From positions 22,470,704 through 22,534,703 of the forward strand of contig CM034099.1 in NCBI GenBank assembly GCA_019914945.1: a DNA stretch of 64,000 nucleotides, read 5' to 3'. The translations under genes and the position numbers were made by a program. Under the pieces are notes generated by a model. The model ran no database searches and was not told where the DNA came from. It saw nothing but the letters and a program-made list of their open reading frames with translations. This DNA is from Typha latifolia. Lineage: Eukaryota; Streptophyta; Magnoliopsida; Poales; Typhaceae. The first letter of the stretch is position 1. The number at the start of each line of letters is the position of its first letter. Below, one piece after another: positions 49,331 to 60,100 of the stretch.

Positions 49331-50800
49331 TCAGCAAAGAGCGGATAATATTGGGAAGTAATTCATGATGCCTATGTGTCTAACTCTAGGGGTGAGTTCT
49401 AATCTCCCACGAGAAAAATATTTAACTAGGGTTAGGTTACAACTATAGATTCCGAAATGCCCTTATACTACCTCTTATCTACAAAAATGCCAGCCTCTCA
49501 CTAGCTCGTATATCTTTACTTTAGTTAAATACATTTCTCCTCTGATATTTTAGTATCTTTATTTTTTATTTTATTTAACTCTTATAATTATGACTAAAGT
49601 AAAATTATTGGAGCTTATGTCCGAATTAATTAACCGTGCCTAAAATTTTGACTTTTAAAAATAAATTGCAAACTAAAATATCCCTCTGAAGTGTCTATTT
49701 ATCATCACATATGAACTAAAAAATAAGTTGAAATTTACCTCTAATTGAGTATAAAAGAGGAACGAAGGATTGGTGTTGTTTAGATGAAACAAATTTCTTT
49801 GCCAATTAATTATTATCTAATAAAAATATAAGTATAAAAAGTTAAATAATACAAAGATAAGTATACAAGAGGTAAATTAATTTTATGTTAAAGTGCAGAA
49901 GGTAACATAGTATTTAATTTTAAATTTTTTATGTATGTAGTGTGAAACACTTTAACTTAGCCTAGTGACTTGTTTTTATGCTTGTTAATCCTTGGGCAGA
50001 TAATAATGTAGACATTGGTTTAAGAAAATTAGTGCAAACCTAATAAAACATTAATACCATCTGTACATGTAGATCAAATAACATTGGATTAAGCTCAAAT
50101 TACATCAAATACGCGGTTATTTAATAAAGATTTCTTACAAATTAACTACTATATTTGTTCTAGTATCTCCATTATAGATAAATTTTGATCCTTTCTAGAA
50201 TCTCCATTTTCCACTTCAAAAATAGTGAAAAATAAGGCTGGTACTAGTGTCCTCTATTAAACCTAGCAACAATATAATGGCTTAGATTAATTACACTTGA
50301 TGGTATTTAAGGAAGCCAAAGTTGGTAGATACTACTTTCATCTCCTAGGGTAGTCTAAACATAGGTATTGCCACTTGTAATAATAATCACTTAAGAGATA
50401 AGGCATGTCAAAAGATCCAACCACCAGCTTCTAGATTGTCTAATCCCCATCTAGGAGCATTTAATTAAGTCAGAATTGCTAATCTCCTTGTCCTTCACTA
50501 GGAAGATGGTTATCTAGTTGGACACACTACCAAAACAAAGTGGTTGCCTAGCTCATGAATTAACTACACCTTTACATATAGCCAAAAGCTATAGCTAGGT
50601 TGGTTGATACTACTATCATTTTCAAATTAATTACCAAAACTTTGTTAGCGGTTGAGATTAGACGTCAAACTCTTGTCAAAAATATAAAGTGTCAAACTTA
50701 TTTTTAAACTATTGAAAATGTTTATAGTTTTATTTACTATATAAAGAGTATTAAGTATTGTCTCTTATTAGAGATTACAATATAATTAACAGATTAAATT
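49331..50800. other. AT-rich intergenic DNA upstream of TPS
   Basis: No gene, RNA or clear repeat was identified. Confidence 0.5.
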
Positions 50801-51211
50801 AAATGTGGGGATACAAAGATAGGGATGAAAAAGATGGGAGTTTAAGGCAGTGGCACTATGGTAAATTGAGGCACAAATTTGCCCCATTTTGGGACGCGAG
50901 TAATGACAGCTGGAACACGCTTGTACTTGCTTTTTCACCGCGAGGACTCGGCGAACGTGACCGCGACTGCACGCCGCTGCCCGACCACGCGAGTCCTCGC
51001 TGGCACCCTTACGGATAAGGTCGCTTTTACAATTCGCCCCTTCTTCGCCACCCTATTTACTCTCCCGCCCCCCTCCCTTATTCCAGTAACCGACAGCCTA
51101 TGGTCCTAGCGGCCGGTGGACCCCAGCTTGGCTCGGATAAAAGTTATCAAACAGCGACTAGGACTAAATCAGGACGGCCCACTGCGCGATTCGACGGTGG
51201 CGATTTCGAGA

Positions 51212-51222
51212 GGGGGGGGGGG
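51212..51222. repeat. 11-base poly-G run
   Basis: Mononucleotide run inside the GC-rich island. Confidence 0.85.
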
Positions 51223-51530
51223 TCTTTATCCGTTGAAAGGTGGTGGCGTGGAATAAGGACCGCGTAAGATATCCGAGGGCGGAAGGCAATTGGATAGAGA
51301 CATAGAGTTGGGTATTGGGCGGTTCTTTTCACATCCACCAACGTGGACCCACTAGTGTGGGCCCACATGAGACGTTTTATTCCTCTCAGCATTTAGATTA
51401 TTAAATTTATTTTTTATGTTCATTCATATGGACAAAAGAATAGAGCAAATATGAGATTGATGCTTAGATCCCTACCCTTTTTCGCCTAACGGGACAAGTG
51501 CAAATTTGGGGTTTGCGTATCTACTGGGGT

Positions 51531-51546
51531 GGGGGGGGGGGGGGGG
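51531..51546. repeat. 16-base poly-G run
   Basis: Preceded by GGGGT, so the strand has G-quadruplex potential. Runs this long are also prone to length error in assemblies. Confidence 0.85.
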
Positions 51547-52340
51547 CCCACATGAGATCTAGGGCACCCACCCACCAACTGCAAAAGATTTTGTGGGCTA
51601 AATCTAAGAGCAAAGATATCCTAGCCGACAATGCGTTGTCATTCTTGGTTTGTCTCTCCCACTCTTCAACTATAACTAACCAAAAGCAACGCACTTAATA
51701 TCCAGCTAAAGTGTAGATGGATTTGTCTGCCAGGGGATGGTTAGTAAACTATAGAACTTATATTTTCTACGGTGTTACGATTTTGATTTCTAATGGCAAA
51801 ACCGTAGTTAAAGTGAAGAATAAGGCGAGGTTAATAGCTTCGCTGCCCGACGGCCGATGCTCATCCTTTCGCGCATTAATAAATGCGCTTTGTCTCCGTA
51901 CGACCGCGACAACGGAGCAACACCTCATCTGCCCTATTAGAAAAAAAAAAAAAACGAAAAAGAATTTGTTTTTCTTTTTTCAGTCTGCACCCTCAAGATT
52001 TTACTTATTTGAAATGTCCGCTACTACTCAAAACTCGACCAAAAAAAAAAAAGTCCTGGGGTCCAAAAAGCAAAACCGACGTGGGACTAGCGAAGCACGT
52101 CAGCGAGCACCGATGCGATCGGACGGCTGGGGTCGACTTGAGAAGTGGGTCCCAGCTCTTGTCGGTCCGAGTCGTCGCGTTTCCCGCCACGTTGGTCGGC
52201 ACAGGTCTGGGAGCGGTTGGTTCGGGTTGGGACCCACGTGGGAGGGGTCGTCCTTATCCATTGGCGAGAGGTGGTGGAGCCGACGATAAAAAGGCCGAGA
52301 TAGAGACGTTTCTTTTGTCTTCTCGCACTATTACCATTAT

Positions 52341-55300
52341 ACCGTATCTTTTATTTGGTCCACTCGGATCGACAAACCCCTCTCTTTTCGTAAATAAGTC
52401 ATAATAAAAATCTATTAAATATTCATTTCATTGTCTAAAGGGGAAATATAACATATGACAACTAGTGGTAGGTTACTTTATCTACTTACCCTCCGTGTGT
52501 TTTACTTAATAGGAAAATTATATTTTTACTTTCCTAGATAAGCTTCTCGATACATTTAAAATAATATAAATTAAATATCATATGACAAAACATATGTAAG
52601 TTTGTTATATGAAATTTTATCGTATTATTTTTGATGCGATAAAAAAACTTATCTAATTATCTACAACTTTGACTCTAATATGACTCTAATAAATATATTT
52701 AAATTCAAAAATATAGAAGGTTAAAATAAATTTAGGTGTAACCATGGATGGCCGTGCCGACCGACACGGAGCGTGCCGACGGTGTACCGGCACATGGCAC
52801 GAGGGGTGCTGCACGGCACCCCTCCTAATAGTTCCACCGCTCGCCGTCAAGCTACTAGTTGTCGATCACCGTTGCCCGAGCTCGTCAGGTGCCCTAACCC
52901 GAGAGAGAAGATAAGATATATATATATATATCCAGATCTGGCGGTGATGGCAGGTGAGTGGCGAGCGACGATCAGCAACGACGAAGGTGAGTATATATAT
53001 TTTTTCTTCTCATCTTACGGCACGGTCGACAAGTGCCGCGTGTCGTGCCTGTGGCACGACCATCATTGGGTGTAATCATACAAAGGTAAAATATGATGTG
53101 GCCGGCACAATTCTTACCTGTGGCACAGCCATTGTTGAGTATAACCATAAAAAGGTAAAATATAATTTCCACTCTACTTAATCAAAGCATGTTGTAAAAG
53201 TATTCCTATAATTTTACAAGTAATGGTTCAAGACCTTAGGGGGATGTTAGAGTTTAATGAGTTTCTGGGGAAAGTATTATTTTTTTATAATATATAAATA
53301 CGAGGATATGCTATGGAGATCAGTTATTATGAAAAATATAATATTCAATGAGCACAATGGTTAAAAGCCAAACCATCCCTAGATGGGATCATGTATCATA
53401 TTTTATGTGTGACTATATCTTTGTTTCTTGTACCAAACTTTCTTATCAAATATCTTCTATAAACCTAACTTTTCTGATATAAAAAGTAGAATAATGTGTC
53501 AAAAATCCTCCACTTTTGTGCCCACATAGATATCTATTATTTAGTCCCACTAATATCTTAAAAACACTCTGCTGCTAGATTTAAATTTATTAATTGTGGT
53601 CAGTTTGGAGGCACATTTCATGACTTTGTTGGTCAATTTATACAACATATATATAGTGTAACGTAGCAAGGGAGGAGGTGAACCAAAAAAGTTCAACTAT
53701 ACATTAGCCAATAAGAAAGATAATAATACCCATGTCACGTTGACTTGCCTAATATTATGAAACATTTTAATGTATATGTAGCAAAGTAGGAAAAGAGATA
53801 GAGAAAGAGATTTGATTTTGGATAAGGCCAGGATTGTTTCAATCGAGGAACAGATGTCCAATCCTTATCTTATCCTTCGTGTGCACGGATGTTCTACAAT
53901 ACAAAATCATCAAGGTCAAAATAATTATATTAATATAAAGCAACTTGAGATTTGAAACTCATCTGATAAGGATAGGGATTTTTTAGCTAAAGCTAATAGA
54001 ATATTGAAGTCATAGGCTCCAAAATGCTGATGCTAATAATAGAAGAAAGAAATCTAGCATGTTATGATGCAAGTCTGTAGAGATTGTCGTTGAACTAGAT
54101 GTGAGGTCAAATGTTTCTTTCTATGCAGCATAGGCAAAGATTATAACTAAAGTCACCAGCCCACAATGGACCAAAAAGATTTTCTTCTTCTAAGTTTAAG
54201 CAATGTAGATCACTGACAAGATTAAGCTCCTGCTATCAAAATACAGGAATATAATTCAAGATAAATAAAGTTCCATAGAAAATTAAGAGGAAGGGGGGGA
54301 AGGTTATTGGAATGATCCATTATTCCATACCCACTATGACTTTGCAGAAGGCCCATTACTCCCAGCTAATAGGAGCTTAAAAGAATTTTGTCCATGTCTG
54401 CACAACGTGTGTAGCATTAGAGGGAGAAAAGAGAAACTGAGTTATAGTGTCAGCACAAACAATTCCTTGATATAATTATAACTAAAAGAGACGCTTTCTT
54501 ATGAAAAATAGTATGACAGAAGAAATCCAACAAAGGAAAAGTTTAGCAAGGTTGGTTTTCCAAGATATATGAACAGCAATAAACTCCTTTACACAAACAA
54601 AGTAAGTATTGATAATCACCAAAGACTAGTGTCTTCCTGTGCCTAATAGTGCTGGCTAACATCCATTGTCTAGTCTTACTCTTCAATCCATATTGTCTTC
54701 TTCAACATTGATTCCTTGAGATATTTGTGATGGCTATTGACCATATACATGGATGTTTGTCCAGTTAAGCCTCACACAAGTATGTGAAAGTCCACTTCTA
54801 ACCTCAGAGAGACGAGATCATAATACAGAGGGAATTTAAAACAAAGCAAAGTTAAGCTCCACGGACCACAGACAAAAATGCAGGAAACTCATGGTTAGGG
54901 AAAAAGGATTTGGTGTCCCAAACATATGAAAAGTTCTTAAGCACAATTATATAACTACAGGAAAGAGAAACAATAAAATATAGTGATCTCTTCCTAACTG
55001 TTTGCTGAACCAATCTACTGTTATCAACACTGCCTACAAGTTTGAGACTGAAATCATACAAATAAAGGCATGGGCAGGTGCAAACAACATATAATTTATA
55101 TCCATAACCTAGCAATCTTAAACCCAATTACAACCACGGTAAGAGTGAATACGGTTATAGCTACTGATATATGAAAGCAACTAGAAGCCAGCAAGCTACG
55201 GAACACAAATACTTTACTCATCCCTCCATATTGGTATCCGTACATACAGGATTCCGATTGGACCTGATACATATCAAATACGGCTAGAGGAGTCTGAATT

Positions 55301-56012
55301 AAAAAAAAATTCTGGCATGGCTCTAATACGGCTGGATATAGCTATAATACATTTCTTGATCATTCAATCTCTTTCTTTTTTGCTAAGAGATGATATAAAA
55401 CATATAGTTTATATGTATCTATGATAATCTAATACTTCATAATACTTTCAACTTTGTTTATTTGATAATAAATTAAACATATAATTTGAAAGTCATTTAA
55501 AGATCCAAATTAATTGTAGATGAATAATTAAATTAGGTTTCAATATTTCACTAACATTTTAAGTTTCATATCAACTTCTGTCACAATATTATTTAAAGTT
55601 TTAGACATGTATATATTAAATATGTAGTTTTCTTTTCTTTTGTATTATCACATCTGGGTTAATATCATTTTTTACCATACATTATATTAGTTGACAATAG
55701 ATTAAAAATATATTGTTTATTTATTAGTTCATTCATGTCATATTCATTTTCTACTTTTAAGAATTTGTCATATCTATATCCATATCGTTTTATTTTCATA
55801 TCCTGTAACCATGCTTCATACCTGGCAAGTTGCTTAAGTTATATTTTTTAACTTGTTCCTTAGATGCTGAAAGTTCTATCCTCTTTTGTTGCTTTTAGCA
55901 TATCCAATATAATATATCCACAATTATAGATTAATCTAATAGGCCATACAGTTATAGTACACAGTTACAATCTTATAGAAACAATATTTATCCTATCCAC
56001 CTTACAGAACAT
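52341..56012. other. 3.7-kb AT-rich intergenic region with degraded repeats
   Basis: Contains a GC-rich patch at 52.74-53.08 kb, an (AT)n tract near 52918-52932, and a 69-bp direct repeat at 53.05-53.17 kb. No gene was supported. Confidence 0.5.
53048..53170. repeat. 69-bp imperfect tandem repeat
   Basis: CCTGTGGCACGACCAT at 53048 recurs as CCTGTGGCACAGCCAT at 53117. Both are followed by GT-rich DNA and AAAGGTAAAATAT. Confidence 0.75.
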
Positions 56013-56898
56013 TGTTACGATTCGACCATGTGGGTTTGGTTAGTCGAGTCGGTTGAGTCAGTCAAATTGAATAGTTAGTTAGCTTTATCTTATTGTTCTG
56101 AATTTTAAATAAATCGGATAATACACGTGTGGATTCGATCCGCTAAGTTTATAAGAGTGGACATCTGTTAATAATTATCATCGAATGAATCTGAATTTAA
56201 CAAAATTATTCTTTTCGTCTTTATCTTTTACTGTAGCTCTTAAATTGCATTTATCTTTCTAGAAATATATCATAGCCGTAGAAGCATTTCGATCTTCCAA
56301 ACATTAACCATCTTCCTTCACCAGCAGACACCTTACTCTACTGCCGTCCACCACCACCTTTGGTCGTCCGCCACCCTCAGAAGACCAACACAACGTCAAA
56401 TATTTACTATTCTGTCCCGTTCGAACTTTCCTCCACTCTTTTATCTTTTCATCTTTACCTTCAATTTAGGTGAAATCGGAGCTATTGGAACCATATTTTG
56501 TGAGGTTACCACCACCTAAATTTTCATAATTTTTTTACGTCTGGATTGGTCCAAATCTGGTGCGTAACATCGGTATCACAACCGACGTTCCTTAGACTAT
56601 GGTTAACACGCAATCCAAAACGAACAAGGAGAGATCAACTATGGAGGACCAAGAACTCATTTCCGTTCTTGTGATAGTTCTCCCAGCACCATCACCACCA
56701 CTAGCAACCACTAGCAACGAGCCACCCGTGTAGACGAAGGCATCGATAAAGTCCGTCAACTCATTGAGAGAATCATTAAAGGATAACTTGAAGGAGATTT
56801 AAACCTCCATCAATGACTCGATCCAAGCCTTAGTGGCGGTTCTCCTAAATTTTAATAATTTTCTTACGTCCAGATCGGTCCAGATCTAATGCGTAACA
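56013..56898 (+). mobile_element. Internally deleted LTR retrotransposon
   Basis: A 557-bp LTR (56013-56569) begins TGTTACG and ends CGTAACA, a perfect 7-bp terminal inverted repeat. Right after it, CGGTATCACAACCGAC looks like a decayed initiator-tRNA primer binding site (normally TGGTATCAGAGC). A short gag-like frame starts at the ATG near 56599 and stops at a TAG within about 130 bp. At 56830-56898 the 3' end of a second LTR (TTTTCTTACGTCCAGATCGG to CGTAACA) closes the element. Almost all internal sequence and most of the 3' LTR are gone. The LTR end is related to the solo LTR at 26.8 kb. The pol genes needed to choose Gypsy or Copia are missing. Confidence 0.8.
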
Positions 56899-57162
56899 AC
56901 CACCTTATTCTTAAGTGGCCAAGAACCACTTTGAAAGGGAAATAAAAAGTAGGAAGCATTTCCAACTAATTTTGTTTTCTAAGAACTGAATGGATATTGT
57001 AAAAATAATCAAATATAATGGCTACTACAAGTGAAAGAATATAAAATATAAAATTAAGAGTCCAACATACCTCTTGGTGGCTCCTATAAAGCATTATTTA
57101 GTACAGTAAATAACCAAGATAATGCAGTGGTACAAGGTGTGGCGAGCATAACAAAATTGAGC
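56899..57162. other. 3' flank of the potassium transporter gene
   Basis: AT-rich; presumed 3' UTR in its right part. Confidence 0.5.
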
Positions 57163-60100
57163 TCAAACCATGTAGGTCATTCCTACACGCATGATATTCA
57201 TTTTAGGAACCCTCAAATTTGCAGTACCAGCCCTGCAGTTTCTCCTGAGAAATCCATAGAAGTAGTTAATAATGAGTTTCTTTGTGAAAAATGACTCCTT
57301 CCTGGCCCTTACATCGCCATGTGCTAGCAAATATGTGAATCCAGACTCGATTGCTTCTCTCAAGGTAGCAAGCTCATACTCCAAGCTAGGGTCTTCATCT
57401 GAAGGCATAGAACTTGATGGAAGAACAGAAAGACCTTTTTCACTGCTAGAAATTTGTTTGTTACTTAACCTCTGGTCAGAGAGTAGTGGAACATGCAGCT
57501 CTCCAATTCCACTGGCAGCACCTGAGACAAACTCCTCATCAGGCTCAATGTCGATGGGGCTTGTCTCTAGAGCAAGCTCTTGGGCTTCTCTCCGCAAAAA
57601 CTTTTCAAGGCTTTCAACCAGGAGCTCTTCAAATGTACGGTGATCCTCTTTCCTTATGTCCTTGTATCCATACCGTGCAACACAACGGAACATATGGTAG
57701 TCCTTGTGACACACCCTTCTGAACAAGAACCTTTCTTCTTGTGGCACAACAGGGATGGGAACATACTTGATACAGACAAAGACAAGTGTAGAGTGAATTG
57801 CAGGGAGTGAAATCAATAGACGCCCAAATATCGAAGGGATTCCTTGGACTAGCTCATTGTACACAAGTCCAATCCCCGGGACTCGCACAGTGCCAAGGCT
57901 GGATCCTAGTTCATCTACAAAGTCCACTGAGATCTTCTCCCGCATCTCACTCTGGTACTTTAACACACTTCCATAGTTCCATGTATACATGACAAAGAGA
58001 AAGCAAGAAGCAAAAGCAAGTGGTAGCCACCCACCTTCCTTAATCTTTGACAGAACAGCTGATAAGTAAATGAGCTCTACTGAGCCAAATATGAGAGGAA
58101 AGCACAAAGCAAGGAAGAGGTTGGTTTGCCATATGAGAAGCATCACTAATGTCACCAATGTAGTGCTGACAATCATCACTCCAACTTCCGCAATACCTAT
58201 GGGAAGGAGAAAATGAAAATGAATATGCAGTCCTCAACATTTCAGAGGTCAGACTAATATTTCAGCCATTCAAAGAGGCACCAACAATCATCTCAATGTT
58301 TGATAACAGTTTGGAGGATTGATAATTTGTAACAAGTGCCAGCAATAAACACATAGTAACCACATAAACAATAAAGAAAGATTAAGATTTAAATAACATG
58401 CAGATTCTATCTATATAGGATACATACCATAAGCATTGGCTATGTCAGTGGTGCTTCTGAAAGTGGCTACAACAAGAATGCACATGATCATTAGGAACCA
58501 GTTGATGACAGGAATGTAGATCTGACCCATGGATTTCTTGGAGGTGTGCACTATCTTTACTCTTGGGAAGCAACCAAGAGCCATGGACTGCTTTATGCAG
58601 GAGAAAGTTGCTGATATCATGGCCTGACTAGCAATCATAGCAGCAAGAGTGGCGATCACAAAGACCGGCCAGAATAGAACATCTGCTTATCAGATTTAAG
58701 GAGTAAAGACAATATTAATTAGTTTATATTTCGTTAAGACTAACTAGTTATCCTCACCTTGGATACATTTAATTATTACTCTTACATGACTGAGAATACT
58801 GAATTCATGCAGAGTTTGTTCTTATCAGAGTATGATGAGACCATATATCACTTGCGAGCCTCACCTGGTACAGAATCGTAGAAAATTCTTTCTACTGAAG
58901 ATGGATGTTTGATCAAATATGCAGCTTGGCCCATGTAAGCCAAAAGAAGGCAAGGAAACACCACAGCAGTAAATGCTATCTGCAAGCAGAAGAAACCTTG
59001 AGCTAAAAATTGGATATAAAGAATCCAGGGGCAGAAGACATCAACATCCAGAAAGTAAGAGATGAAAGATTGGTCCACAAATGGATGACCTGGATGGATT
59101 TAACAGTGAAATGGCCAAGGTCAGCAAACATTGCTTCAGCTCCTACAACAATGAAATGAACTAGATTAAAATTAAATAGAGTGCACAACGAACCAAAATC
59201 AGTACAAAGCGCTCAAAATAATAACTAAAGAATAGGTTTACATCCATCTGAAATAGATCTTCTACGTATAAATCAAGAAACAAACAATATAAATGACTCA
59301 AATTGTAAGGATCCTAATCTCCGAATTCAATTAGTTTCATGTGATTAGTGGAATGTAAGATTAACCATATTAAGCTGTCCAAAATTAACCTACATCATGA
59401 TAGTCATTTTTTGCTAATAATTGAGTAGAGAAATTAAACAAGTGTGTCCAAGTGCATGTAGTGCACAAAGCTCCTATCAATGTTGAGTCTAGGAGGTTTG
59501 CGAGATAGGATGTCCCTAAGGCTTGAACCATGACCCCTTGAGCGTAAGCCAACAGAAAAACTAAGTGGCACCTCATAAACAGAGAAATACATAATTTATT
59601 TTCCAAAACTACACTAGTACACTGGTATAGGACAAGATAAAGTTTGAATTTTAGGCCTAAGACAAGTAATGACAAAAGATAAACAGAGATGTCGACTAGA
59701 AAGTAGGAAGAAAAATATCCCTAGACTCATTTCAAGTTCTCCAAATGCATTTAGCAGGGAATTTGTGACTTTACACACCACAAGTGAAATGGAAACAATA
59801 TGTTCAATCACTAACTCACTCATAGATTGGAGACTTTTAACAAAGGAAAATAGGTGTGATGTACTATGTTCCATTTTAACCGAGTATAGCAGGTGTTTTA
59901 AAATACCATATGTTAGAATACAAAAATATTTAATAAAAACACCGTTATGTATCAATTTAAGCTTTTGGAGTAGTTACAAGAACTAACATGGCATCAAAAA
60001 CACAGATCCTTGGTTAAAATCCTGCCAGGTTCATCTATTATTTAAAATATAAAATATCAACTTATTTAAGTCTGAGTGTATTTTTGGGCCTCTCAATATC

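Larger units (their letters stand above)
50800..52340. promoter_or_regulatory. GC-rich island with promoter-like motifs and no gene attached
   Basis: About 1.5 kb stands out from AT-rich surroundings. It holds the palindrome GTGGGCCCAC (51357-51366, a TCP/site II-like motif), CCCACGTGGG with a G-box (52233-52242), two related blocks with TTATCC then GAAAGGTGGTGG or GAGAGGTGGTGG (about 51224 and 52249), and poly-G runs. Open frames across it have low-complexity, unconserved translations. It could be a remnant or distal promoter, or simply a GC-rich repeat. The call is weak. Confidence 0.3.

Noticed and set aside
52773..53075. 100-codon plus-strand frame in the GC-rich patch
   Set aside because: Composition follows the local repeat-like GC patch, it runs through an AT tract, and it has no recognisable domain.
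53215..53400. Possible start of a Copia-like 3' LTR (purine tract AGGGGGA then TGTTAGAG)
   Set aside because: No matching second LTR, no upstream reverse transcriptase or RNase H sequence, and no clear LTR end.
59985..60030. tRNA-like words (TGGCATCA, GGTTAAAATCC)
   Set aside because: No cloverleaf can be formed; the words fit the primer binding site region of the TRIM-like element.
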